A stretch of 64,000 nucleotides of DNA from Pseudoscleropodium purum (lineage: Eukaryota > Streptophyta > Bryopsida > Hypnales > Brachytheciaceae). Below are positions 39,312-50,382 of this stretch, in pieces (positions within the stretch are counted from its first letter, which is position 1; every line of letters starts with the position of its first letter). The stretch is taken from the NCBI GenBank assembly GCA_963969395.1, contig OZ017802.1:21855410-21919409 (forward strand). Reading direction: 5' to 3'. The notes under the pieces were generated by a model, which did no database searches, had not been told where the DNA came from, and was given only the letters and a program-made list of their open reading frames with translations. The position numbers were made by a program, and so were the translations under genes.

Positions 39312-41065
39312 CTGAAGTTCTAAGTATGCATTGTTTCTATATTTATCGCAGGTCTCAAATTTCCACGTCCACTGTAACTTAATGCAGCTTGTAACTGCAT
39401 TCTCCATTACCAAGTTCCTTTACTACACCGAAACTTTTGAACCGCTCTAGCCGCCATGTGATGTTTGACTAAGTTATTATCCCCAGTGGACTACCTGGCT
39501 GTAATCACAGAAAATCTAGGTTGATGATCAACAGACTGCAACTGGGATAAGAGACGATATCACAGACACATGGAGCTACTAGGAGTACTAGGCTCGGGAA
39601 GCGAGGCCCAAGACCACAAAGGGAAGGGAGGCATTGGCAGTGAGTAACTCATCATCATCGATCAGGGATAAGCGAACGAACTGAAATCAAATCTAATAAG
39701 AGTTCTGTTCTCGTTATAGATTCTCCCAATTGGCGCACGGAAATCGAGGTAACTACTAAGCGTGGAGCATTTCATTGGCTAAGCTCTCATTTATTATTAT
39801 TATTTTCAGCAAAGAAACGCCCAGGTGGTGGCCTGGGTCCCCCTGCCTATGTTGTGGCTTCAAATGCACATGCAAAAATAAGGACCGCTCAAATTCTGGA
39901 GGCTCTTGAAGCTCTGCAGTTGTGGTGACCCTTGCTCTCCTTTTCGCGGACGCGGTTCATGGTACCAGCGCCATAGAATCCCATGGCAACAGTCACACAC
40001 CTCAAGCGTATGAACGAAGGAAACGGTAACTTCGCCGCGAAGCTGAATGCCTGAATGTGGACAGTGCCTGATATTTTTGGCATGCACAAACCGATCGAAT
40101 TGTATGGCGATGTTCGTTGCACTGTTGCAATTTACATTTTGGGACACATGCTTTTCGCATGCGCACTTCACACTTGATTTCGGGACACGAAATTATGCCT
40201 CGACAACTGGATAATATCAAACTGCAAAGTCATATCAGTTAAATTGGCCCCAAAGTTGTGACAGGAGGTGCACAGAGGCACAGTCGCACAGAGCTCTACA
40301 ATCTAGCTCTGGTATCAATGTAAAGAAGAAATCATGTCCTATGATTTTTGAATAATGGAAGCTAATTTTGGAGGCAATCATAGTTGACTGTATAAACTTC
40401 CAAAGTGGAATTCTACATTTAGTAAGGACTTACTATATCTATCCAACACTTTCAGTTTCCGCGGCATCCCAGCTGCATAGGATTTGGTGAACAGCGTTAT
40501 CAATCTTACCTACCAATGCTCCTCCTGTCTTCTTTTCTAGAGCAACGAGAACCTAGAAAAGTACCAATCTCTTGAAACTTCGTCAATTTCACTACAGTGA
40601 TGATCAAAAGAATTCGAGTAGCAACTCTCAGGAATGTAAAATGCCGACTTTATCACATGCAGGTGGGCATAGAGATCTAATCATCTAATCGTCAGAAACT
40701 GTTCATCATTTACAGACTCAGGTCTGTAATTGAGGTTTTGATTGATCAACCTCTGTATTTAAGAATTCTATTGACTCTGAATCTCGAACGTTTCTCGCTG
40801 AATCTGCGAGATTGTGACTACCACTACACATTTACAAGTAAACGAAACCCCATCAAATCTGCCGAAACTACTTTCGGAGGCTCATTAGAAGCTAGCACCA
40901 ATGCTTGTGGACGTCTATGTAATAGAATGGCGTTGACTCCATGCTGCATGGAGAGCAAAAGTTATTGCAAGCGAGGGCTTCTCACTTGTCCTTGTCACCT
41001 TGAATCGTTTGATCATGCATGATGTGCTATATACAATGCCGTTAAGAGGCTTCGACACTGGAGAT
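39312..41065. other. Intergenic block with scattered open frames, no gene recognised
   Basis: Three overlapping minus-strand frames at 39860-40220 and one plus-strand frame at 40738-41022 lack recognisable motifs. A small hairpin CCCAGG-TGGTGG-CCTGGG lies near 39820. Confidence 0.35.
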
Positions 41066-41071
41066 TTGACT

Positions 41072-41371
41072 TCATTCGTCGTCCTCGTCGTCTTCATCTT
41101 CATCATCTTCCCCAGGTTGGCGACTGGGTCCGGCGCCAGTCGGGTTGAGGAAATGATCAAAGTAGGGTTCCCCGAGCTCCTCCTGAATCTCACCGAGAAG
41201 CTCCCGCACATTCACGCGATCAGGGAGCTCCCGTCCTTCCAGCATCTCCTCCATCTCATGCCGAGCGTCCTCCCCGAGCTCCTCTTCTATGGCACTCAGA
41301 ACCTCGGCCACACTGGCCCACTCCGGTAAAGAGTCCGGCGACAGGTTGGAAAACAGATCTTTGGGATCCAT
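41072..41371 (-). CDS. Small acidic protein with internal duplication (99 aa), unknown function
   Basis: The frame from the ATG at 41371 to the stop gives 99 residues. It contains a twice-repeated motif, VAEVLSAIEEELGEDA (residues 21-36) and VRELLGEIQEELGEPY (55-70), then FDHFL and a proline/glycine linker. It ends in a run of about 14 Asp/Glu (86-99). There is no signal peptide, membrane segment or cysteine. The frame extends upstream of this ATG to 41473 but only via a non-ATG start. A donor-like GGTAATTGG just upstream could mean that the annotated ATG exon is part of a longer transcript. The local sequence is GC-rich and the plus strand is also open, but the internal repeat and a diverged relative at 35463-35845 argue for real coding. 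I do not recognise the family. Confidence 0.55.
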   Translation of the reverse strand: MDPKDLFSNLSPDSLPEWASVAEVLSAIEEELGEDARHEMEEMLEGRELPDRVNVRELLGEIQEELGEPYFDHFLNPTGAGPSRQPGEDDEDEDDEDDE

Positions 41372-41479
41372 GAAGAGATCTGAGGACCAATTACCTATCT
41401 TCACCGATTTCTGGACTAGAGACACCAACTCAATGACAGAGTCTCTGCAACCACCCACGATTCGATATCTCAACTACAC

Positions 41480-43830
41480 AAATCATTCAGCAAACTTCAC
41501 CACAAAAGTCTGGTAGAAATATTGTTCATTCTTCATTAGACAAGAATCTGTCATTAATTCTCGACAGACAGTACATTCACTTGTGCACCGTCTTGCAACA
41601 GGCTTGCGCTAGCTAGCCAGGTTTGAAATGTCTAAAACGTCACCTTCGATTCGGGAGTACGTACGTTCTAGTCAGCAAGCTCCAGTGCACGCCCGAATTT
41701 TAAAAAGAGGGAGGAAAAATAGTTAGCCTGAGTGGAATGAGGGTGCTGAGCTCATCATCAACTAAGCTTGCAAGTTACATCGAAACATAATAATCCAAAG
41801 CCCACCAGTGTGGGATACCTTAAAATAGGCTACTGCATCAGAGCAGTTGGAGTGCTGCACACTGCAAAGTGACTGCTTAAATTCAAATGATCTCGGTAAT
41901 GCAACTTCAGAGGCAACGAGAAGCTAGTCGGGAAAAATAGAACGTGCAACAAACTGAAAAGGAATTTCGTTGTCAGGTGCGGTCGAGTGAAGTCAACCTT
42001 GAGCGAGATCTTTAATAGGAATTCAGGTGAAGCCTGTCAGAATGTGGACATTTGGGGCGATTCGATATGGCCACGACCCACGGGGTGCGAACTAAGGCCC
42101 AAATTTGCACAATACCGACTCCCCTAATGCAGCTAATTAAGTTACTTTCAGCTTGGCGTGGCACTGACTCCTTCCATTCCCACAGATTTTAGAATTCCTC
42201 GCACATTGGAAACGAAGCGCCAAGCTTCCGAAATGTCCGACGCGCCTTCAGCCGCCTCTTTTCCCAGGCTCCTTCCGAATGTTCGGCCTCACAAGTGCCC
42301 CCGTCGATCCAGTTCAATTGGCTCCCAAGCCGAGTCACTCGATTCGCAAGCAAGCGCGAGAAGGACAAAGGTATGAGACAAAGCCCCGGAGGCGCGTCCA
42401 CGCGAGATTCCTTCCAGGCGGGGCCGCGTCTTCCAGAGAGCTTCCGCAGGACTTGCTTCTATCTACTAATTAATTCGTTTCGGGATTAAACCTTACTTTA
42501 ATTGATTCCTGCAATAGAAAATTTCACGGAGCCTTCGGCTCGGGACAGCCCGACCTGCTTGGGAATTTCTTCTTCATCTGGAGGTGGGGTCCGGCGGCCC
42601 ACGCTTATTCCAAAAGTCAGCAAAGCTGCACAGGTGGGGTTCATGTACCGGATCAGGTGCGAGGGAGCTTCGTCGTCCTCTTTTGTCAGTTCTTCGTCCA
42701 CACGGACGCCGACACAGCCGCGTGCCCGATAATAACTAACGAGAACGCCTGGATTCATTAATTTCTCCCGGGGTACCTGCTTGAATCCAGTTGGTTCCCA
42801 ATCGCCGAGTACAACCCGAATTCACGGACCCAGGGGGAGCTGCTCGCCCTCCATCAGTTCCTCCTTAGTATATATGCGTTAAGTTAATATTCCCTTCGTT
42901 AGCCTTTCCTCGATCTGCTCGATGTACGTACACCCTGAAGATATTTCTACACACTAGGAAGTACTCCGCTTACGGAGTTACTAACTACGCTTAATCTAGT
43001 TCCGTACGAATTCATCCTTTTGTTCTTCATAAGTTTATAGAAACTTTACGTCCAATTCATATATGAATCATCGCTTCGGTTTTTTGATGCGATTCAAGGA
43101 ACATTCACTTAATTCTGATCAAACTAATTTACCTCTGCTCCTCGATTGTGTTAGTTCACTTAACTCTAAACTAAACTGCCTCTGCTAGCTCCTCGATTGT
43201 GTTAGTTCAGAGTCCATCAGCATTTATTACTAGGAATTCATTTTTTATCACCTCGATACTCCGGAATGCCAGGTATCGAGGGTGGGCTGTAGGATCGACT
43301 GTAGGATCAAATTGGTGTGGCACATTCTGATCCATTGAGAATTGGCCTGGAGGAATATTCATCAGGCAGAGAAGGGATCCCATCCCCCTGCCTGAGACTG
43401 CTCGATCACTGTAAGTGTTCCCGCCATCCCCGAGCGGCGCTCTTCTCTCGCTGTGCTTGATTTGCAGTGTGAATTCGAAGTCCGGAATGCAGCATTTGCA
43501 ACTGTTGTTGATCGGCATCGGCGCTATATTTGGTGCCACAAGACGCTAAAATTGGCAGGTCCGGAGTTGACCTTCCCCGACTGCCGGTACTCCGCGGTAA
43601 TCAGACAGACGCGTCCGCCTGGCTGGCTACTGGCCGAGGAGGCTAGGGGACTGTGGTCCGCTGGGGCGTGAGGGTCGCCTTCAGGAATCAGGATCCGCGC
43701 AGCTCTTGAAGCATTGGAACATAAGATTAGTATCGTTGGCAGATACGATGGATCTGACCTTTGGGACACGGTTATAGGGTAGCAGTGTCGGGGATGATTT
43801 CTGTAGCACAAGGTAAACACTAATAAGGTG
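41480..43830. other. GC-rich block with unassigned open frames
   Basis: Open frames occur on both strands (for example 42158-42376 plus, 42498-42758 minus, 43207-43539 minus and 43524-43820 minus). None shows a domain I recognise. The 110-codon minus-strand frame at 43207-43539 is the least biased and might be an exon. A direct repeat, CTCCTCGATTGTGTTAGTTC, occurs twice at about 43139-43160 and 43190-43210. Confidence 0.3.
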
Positions 43831-43844
43831 GTAAGGAAGTGAGC

Positions 43845-44690
43845 TCTAAAAACAACCGAGTTATAAATGTGACCCCTCTTTAGGAATAAGTGACATGTTG
43901 CTTGAAATACAATCTATTATTGTCAATGATGAGTTGAATAGACTTAAATGGTCACTTCAAGACAAAACTACCTTGATTCTCGTAGACACTTTTATAAGAA
44001 ATTTTTTTTACACAATAAAGTAGCAGTCTCATAGTTACATTTGTAGCAATGAATATATTCCCATTTAGACTTAGGAAGGGTATTAGGAAGTTAGGAGGTA
44101 CTATTAGCAATAAGGTAGTTTGCTCTTAAAGTAACAGTCTTGTAAATTTTAGTAGGAAAGAAAAATGGAATCGGCATCTAATCAAAGTTGTTTTGTGTAT
44201 TTTGAACCTTTGTGGAATTAGTTACAAATTTTTGAAGTTGAAAATTTGAAATGTAGTGGTTATTAGCTATAAAGGACTGACTCCTAAAATGTATTGTACA
44301 TTGTTGGTATACTATTGAAAGTAAAATGTACTTCTATATCACGATTGCTTCTAGAGCATGGTATTCTAGGGTATTCGGACTACCTTTTCTATTGGAAAAA
44401 TTTGAGCCCTAGGAGGGCCGTTAAGGTTTGGTTTTTTGGCATGCCATAGTGCAAGTACAAAAAAATAAAAAAATAATTTTCTTAAATAAATTTTTTGAAA
44501 AATAAATAGAAAAAAATAGAAAAATAGAAAAAAAATATTGAAAATTGATGTGGCACTGACATGGCACAATTAGTGCCATATCAACTACTTTCATTAAAAA
44601 AGAAAAAAGCATTTGAATTTCCCCCTAATTGCACCGAGGGGATTTTGAGCAATTCAAAACTCGTAGCCTTCCCAAAGGCTGAAATTTTTT
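43845..44690. other. AT-rich intergenic DNA with dispersed repeat and low-complexity A/T run
   Basis: About 44100-44260 matches 32860-33070 in inverted orientation. 44455-44560 is A-rich low-complexity sequence. No gene is recognised. Confidence 0.45.
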
Positions 44691-44695
44691 GTAAT

Positions 44696-44703
44696 GATTT
44701 TGT
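44696..44703. repeat. 8-bp target duplication (GATTTTGT), left, outer element
   Basis: Identical to 45876-45883 on the other side of the outer element. Confidence 0.88.
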
Positions 44704-44892
44704 CATGGTTGTCATAGTGGACGGACGTCCGGTTTGCCCGTCCGTTAGAAGTCCCACCCGTCCGATACAATCAACACATAGTTGACTTTTTGATAACGGA
44801 AAAATAGTCCACGTGGATGCCATGTGGATTAAAGAACGGATGGACGGATGGATGAGATCGTCCGTGCCCTGGATTTCGCATTTCAAGGTGAC

Positions 44893-44900
44893 GTGTCATT
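44893..44900. repeat. 8-bp target duplication (GTGTCATT), left, inner element
   Basis: Identical to 45767-45774; lies inside the outer element. Confidence 0.88.
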
Positions 44901-45766
44901 CATGGTTGTCATAACGGGCGAGTTAGGGTCATCAGACAGGATGGACGGACGGGCAAACAGGACCGAACGGATGGACGGTCCGGATCAAGGTTGACAAATC
45001 AGTACGTCCGCCCCAAAATAGCGTCCGTAACCTGAACGTCTAGACGTCCAGATGCCAGCGGACGCAGCGTCCCTCCCGCCGTTGGAAGGCGGACGAGCGG
45101 GGCGGAGTGGCGGACGACCCGAGGCAGACATCCAGATCATACGGACCACATCAATCCGCGTGTCGATCGGACGGCCGTACCGGGGTGGACGGGTATCGGA
45201 GCGGACGGGCGAACAGGCAGACGGAGGGACACGCGGACGAATGTCAGCGGACGCTGTGGATACAGTGTTCGCATCCGAACGTTGGACCGACCCGGACATC
45301 CCGGACGTCCTGTCAACCCTGGTCCGGATGGCTTTAATTTTGTAACTTGTGCAATTTTGCGGAATGACACGTCACCTCGGAATGCGAAATCCAGGGCGCA
45401 GACGATCTCGTCCGCACCCTAACGATCTCGTCCATCCATCTGTCCATTCCTTAATCCACATGGCATCCACGTGGCCTATTTTTCCGTTATCAGAAAGTCA
45501 ACTATGTGTTGACTGTATCGGACGGGTGGAACCTCTAACGGACGGGCGAACTGGACATCCGTCCACTATGACAACCATGACATCACCTCATCCACGCCCT
45601 GACGATCTCGTCCGCGCCCAGCATGTTCCTTAATCCACATGGCATCCACGATTCCACGTGGCCTATTTTTCCGTTATCAAAAAGTCAACTATGTGTTGAC
45701 TGTATCGGACGGGCAGGACCTCTAATGGACGGGTGAACCGGTCGTCCGTCCACTATGACAACCATG
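44901..45766. mobile_element. Inner hAT-like element of the same family, inserted in reverse orientation
   Basis: The left end is CATGGTTGTCATAACGGG (44901) and the right end CCACTATGACAACCATG (45766). These are the outer element's two end types in swapped order, so this copy is inverted. GTGTCATT flanks both ends (44893-44900 and 45767-45774), an 8-bp target duplication. The inner copy's own sequence near 45350-45375 contains, in reverse, the continuous GACGTGTCATTCCGCAAAAT with one GTGTCATT, which is the outer element's interrupted site before insertion. The A-end half is also tandemly duplicated (see 45395-45766). Confidence 0.9.
45395..45766. repeat. Tandem duplication of the element's end-proximal ~185 bp
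   Basis: Two successive segments (about 45395-45579 and 45580-45766) both run through ACGATCTCGTCC, TTAATCCACATGGCATCCAC, GTGGCCTATTTTTCCGTTAT, AGTCAACTATGTGTTGACTG and end in CCACTATGACAACCATG. The first terminus at 45579 lacks a matching partner or target duplication. It therefore looks like an internal duplication and not a third insertion. Confidence 0.8.
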
Positions 45767-45774
45767 GTGTCATT
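45767..45774. repeat. 8-bp target duplication (GTGTCATT), right, inner element
   Basis: Identical to 44893-44900; the outer element resumes at 45775 with CCGCAAAATTG. Confidence 0.88.
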
Positions 45775-45875
45775 CCGCAAAATTGCACAAGTTACAAAAT
45801 TAAAGGCGTCCGGTCCAGTTTGCCCATCCGTCCGTCCTGTCTGATGACCCTAACTCACCCGTTATGACAACCATG

Positions 45876-45883
45876 GATTTTGT
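45876..45883. repeat. 8-bp target duplication (GATTTTGT), right, outer element
   Basis: Identical to 44696-44703. Confidence 0.88.
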
Positions 45884-48460
45884 GAATGTTTCCACCAAAG
45901 TTGTTTGGTAAACGCCAAACTTCATTGGCAAGGGATGTAGCACCTTCTAAAACCACTCTTAGAAGAACTTTATTTGTTACCTCCCCCAAGGCCCCAATAG
46001 TAGTCCCCCATAAATTGTAGCAAATTCTATGCATGAATAGTATCTTTGTAAAATGACTATTTAAATCTTGATTCAAAGGATATTGTAGAGGTCTTAAAGC
46101 ATCTCCATTCTATCCATCTTAGACCTTTTTTTAAATTATATCAAATTAAAAGGACCAAAAATTTAGGTGAAGACCAAATTAAGTTAAATGAGATGTAATC
46201 ATGTAGAAAATGTTGGGTTGCATATTTATTAAAAAAGTTCACAATACATATAAAAAATTGAATTACTTATGCATAATTTTCAAAAATCTATACAAGAAGT
46301 TCCTTCTAAATGAATTAAAATTAAATTGATTCATAGTATTTTATAATTAATAAATCTTAAAATTTGATTAAAAAGCTTCTAAAGTTGGATAGCTTATCCG
46401 ACTATACATACATATATATAAATAAACTCATATAATTTGGTTCTTAATATTATCATTGCCTTCAAAGAATAATCATTTCATGTATATAATTACATTTTAG
46501 ATTCTTTGTTAATAGGACTATTAGAAATTTCTACATTAGAACAAATTAAATCCCTGAAGATTGGACTAAAATGCAATATAAGTGATTGTAATTGGGGCCG
46601 TATTGTACATGAATTGCGTACTTAGGGATCAACCTTTCTACCATAGGGGACAAGTAGACATTGGCGGCTATATCAGTCAACGGTCCCACATTTTGGGTCG
46701 ATAGGTCAACTAGCTCTTGCGACTATATCCTTGTTGTAGGTGTGATACTAAGTCACTTTGACTACTATCGCAAATTGTTGCTATAAGATTCCTTGATTTC
46801 ACAAATAAGGACAAGGATTTATGGAGTTACAAAGTTTTACCTTACATTATACAATCAACCATATATGGCCATATGAAAATGCTTTGTTGAAAGGGTTGAA
46901 TTGCAAAATTCAAGTTGACTTGGGTTCTTGGGTGATTGCAAAAAACACTTACTAATGTTTTTGTATTTTTACAATACATGTCAAAGGTTTTTTTGGGAAG
47001 ACTTTAAAATTAGAATTTTTTTAAAGTTCAAAAATATGGCCAATGTGTACACCTTAAAAAAGATTGTACCCTAAAAATATAGAGCATCTATAAATATTCT
47101 TCTAAATAGGAAAAATAATAAAAAATAAAAAATTTCAAAAAAACAAGTATTTGATGTTTTAATTTGTAAGAAATAGTAAGATAATTTTAAGAAATAAAGT
47201 ATAAAAAGCCATATATAACAACACTATGGAGAGAGTCATTTACCAAAAGAAGCATTCAAATAATTTTTTCTATGTTTCAACATGTATATTGAAAGAAACT
47301 CAATTTGTTGGCTTCTATAAAAAGTATATTTGAATATTTTTAGAATTCACTTAGAGAATACTTACTAATCTAAAAGACCATTACCTCTTTATTTCAACTC
47401 CAAATTTTATTGTATAGCCCAGGCTAGAAATAGTATTATCCCTTTTAAAATTGGCAAGTATGACATTCAATTGGAGACTATTTTTATATTATAATTTTTA
47501 TTGAAAAATGAAAAAAATAAATTAGACAAGGTATAATAGTTATAAACATTTTATTTGTAAATCTTGAGTTAGTTGAACTCATTATGCAAAAGTTATGGCC
47601 AAAGTTAGCAAACATGTGATAAAAATAGTCATTAAAGTAAAATTGGGGTCTAAAGATGCCCAAATTGGAAGGCACAATTATGTCAAAAAAAATTACAAGG
47701 AAATGCCAAATGATTGTTGCCATCATGGAGCCTTAATTGATGGCATCAAATTTGAAAATAATACATAATTACAACACTTTTGTTGACTCTAGTACTAACT
47801 ATAGTCCAAATGATGATATTTGTTTTATAATATTGTAGGCCTACTCAAGTGAAAACCAACCCAAATTATTTTGTAATTCTATGATATTTATAGTCACAAA
47901 ATATTCTATGAATTTTCAAAGTTGAAAATATAGGACACACATTTTCTATTCTAATTCTATAGAAGTTTAGAAGTTGTCTAAGATTCACAGTAAAAATATA
48001 CATCATTAAATGAAGTAAATCATGGATGGAAATTATTTAGGAAAAAAGAAAGAAGAGACTATGAAATTGTGTGTGAAATACAAAAGTGTTACTTGACTAT
48101 TGCTCTAAAAGAAACTAAAACATAAATAGACTATTGCCAATGAATGATGTGCATTGAGAGAACCCTATCCCATGATTTTTTTCTAATTATTCATCATTAG
48201 AAAATTTTAAGAAAACAGGGAGGGATTTTTTGGGCCTATTCTCCTTGCTATTTCCTTGGCAGTAGGAGAACACAACACTTTTAGAATTTTTTTTTTAAAA
48301 TAAAATGAAAAAATGAAAAAAAATTTTGAATTTAAAAAAAAATGACATGGTAGAATCTTGGCCACGTAGAATAGTTGCAATGCCGCTACAACAATATAGT
48401 TTCCTTATTCCCAATGCATGATAACCCGTAGTCTTCTTTACCCTTCAAATTTCACCTAAT
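45884..48460. other. AT-rich intergenic DNA
   Basis: No gene, structural RNA or clear element boundary is recognised. Only short open frames occur. Confidence 0.5.
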
Positions 48461-48464
48461 GAGT

Positions 48465-48671
48465 CACTATATGAAACATTTGTCTTAGGTGACAAGCCCT
48501 AATTTTTTTTAATGCATTTTACATGATGTTCAATTCAACAATTTCATATTTTTATGTCAACAAAAGCATCCATAGGTTTCTTACATGGGTTTCTTACATT
48601 AGACATCACCTAAAATGGAGTGCATTAAAAAAATTAGGGCTCATTACCTAACATATAAGTTTCTTATAGTG
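48465..48671. mobile_element. 207-bp CACTA-type MITE
   Basis: The left end CACTATATGAAAC and the right end GTTTCTTATAGTG (inverse CACTATAAGAAAC) open inverted arms of about 55 bp. The arms include AGCCCTAATTTTTTTAATGC on one side and GCATTAAAAAAATTAGGGCT on the other. Flanking triplets are AGT (48462-48464) and AAT (48672-48674), one mismatch from a 3-bp duplication. The terminal bases resemble the right end of the large CACTA element at 18829-18841, so the same or a related transposase could have moved it. Confidence 0.75.
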
Positions 48672-48674
48672 AAT

Positions 48675-50380
48675 ACATCACATTTATATGGGATTGCAAT
48701 CATAAGACTACTAATTGATGTACATATAGATGAACCTCTCTTATAAAATTGTATACGAGTAATTTCTAACTAACATTCCTTTCAAATTCCAATAAGATAT
48801 TATTTCCAAAATCAAATACAATTTACCTACATGTGACTTTATCTATCCAAAACTCTAACTAACTTGAGGCTTCCCCCCAAAATATCCAGCTTCTTACTTT
48901 ATTTCTCAATTGCTTGTTTGTTAATTTGTCATACTATACAATTTTTTTTTAAAAAAATTGCCTCAACTAGATTTTAGAAGAAATGGTCAAAGATCTATGA
49001 TACAGAGAGAAAGTACACAAGATCCTATATAGAAAAATCACACTTGCCAAGAGCATGTTGACAATGATCAATCGATTTTGCATTTGATTCTACCAAATGT
49101 GGATACATTAAACTCATTCCTTTTTAGTTCATTGTAGTGGAAATGGATAGTGACATTAGCAAATGTTGGTATGGAACCAAACTATCATAGGTTGTTTTTG
49201 TTGAAAACAAAAGACAATTGATAATCAACAAGTAAGCTTGTGAGTGTTAAAAAACTATGCAAGCACAAATAGAAAGCACAATGAATGCACCTAAGAGAAC
49301 AAGACTTGTGGATTATTGATTGTCAATGTTAATTTTGATGACATTGATGTTGTTTTCAAATTGATGCTACTCATGTATTCTTTTATAGTCTTCACCTTAT
49401 TTCTAATGTTGGTCACCTCTTTTTTGATGTTTTCATAATTATTGCTCTACAAGTCATTCTAGATGTTGATGAAATCCTACTTTAAACCACCAATTATCTT
49501 CATCTTTTTCACTTACACCATCCTCCTACACTTTATTCTCACATCCAACGCAATGAGAGAGGTAGAGATGGCTAAAGTAGTGATCTAGCCTTCAATCTTG
49601 GTTTTAGTTTCTTTAATTGGATTCCCACATGTATTTGTATTATGTCTTTTGTTGCTCCATACAACACACCTTTCCAAAGAATCTCTGCTCCTACAACTTC
49701 CCCTCCCCTATTTAATTTCTACCAAATTTGTTGCTAAAAGACCATGATCTATTATTCTATAAATAACAAGTGTTAGTTAGAAAAAAAACTAGTTTTGTTG
49801 ATAGATGAGCTTCAACTAAAAATGAAGTGGAAGTTGTATGGCCTACAATGAACCTCAATAATGTACAAAATGATTTCAATTGTGATTGTAGCAATTGCTA
49901 CTATATAATTATATGTTCTTTCTTAAGTGAAAGTTATCAAAAGAATGAATTCTTTGATGTACATACAAGATGAAGGGTAGCTAATAATAGTGTATAATGT
50001 AAGCATGCTACATTACTATTCATATTTGTCATAGTATTCTTCATTGACTATAGCAGTATTGTAACCTTCATAACCTTTTGTCATCCTCATCTTCTTCACC
50101 TTCTTTATCAACATCTTTGTCTACAATATAGCTAATTGGAATTAGTCTCATGAATCTACTTATAAACTAGGAATTACAACTATTAACCTCTAGGGACAAA
50201 TCTTGTTTGATGGACGATCATCCCAGATAGTTTAAGAAAATTAATCAAAAAAAATTTAATAAATAAAAATTCACATTGAAAGTTCAACTCTTCAATGGTG
50301 ACACTTGGTGGATTAAGGAGACCAATGGTAATTAAGGCAAATGCCCAAAAGATGGATGCTCGAAAAACAATTCAAAAGGA
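48675..50380. other. AT-rich intergenic DNA
   Basis: Nothing is recognised beyond short open frames. Confidence 0.5.
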
Positions 50381-50382
50381 AG

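Larger units (their letters stand above)
44704..45875. mobile_element. Outer hAT-like non-autonomous element, interrupted by a second family member
   Basis: The ends are CATGGTTGTCATAGTGG (44704) and CCCGTTATGACAACCATG (to 45875), a 13-bp perfect terminal inverted repeat. GATTTTGT lies directly outside both ends (44696-44703 and 45876-45883): a perfect 8-bp target duplication, as in the hAT superfamily. Without the inner insertion the element is about 298 bp. The interior is full of GGACGG/CCGTCC words, which may be subterminal binding motifs. No transposase is encoded; open frames here are by-products of GC-rich repeats. Confidence 0.88.

Noticed and set aside
38778..39413. 211-codon minus-strand open frame
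   Set aside because: Its repetitive Lys/Leu/Gly-rich middle is the translated minisatellite at 39149-39311, and the rest has no recognisable motif.
42158..43820. Cluster of 60-110-codon frames as a possible multi-exon gene
   Set aside because: Frames overlap on both strands, and I could not join any two by plausible splice sites or recognise a domain; kept only as an unassigned block.
45052..45345. 97-codon plus-strand open frame and antisense partners in the GC-rich core of the hAT-like element
   Set aside because: Open in several frames on both strands because of repeated GGACGG/CGTCC words; no domain, and it lies wholly within a non-autonomous element.
45560..45590. Third hAT-like insertion ending at 45579
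   Set aside because: The terminus has no matching left end and no 8-bp duplication; tandem duplication of the neighbouring block explains it.
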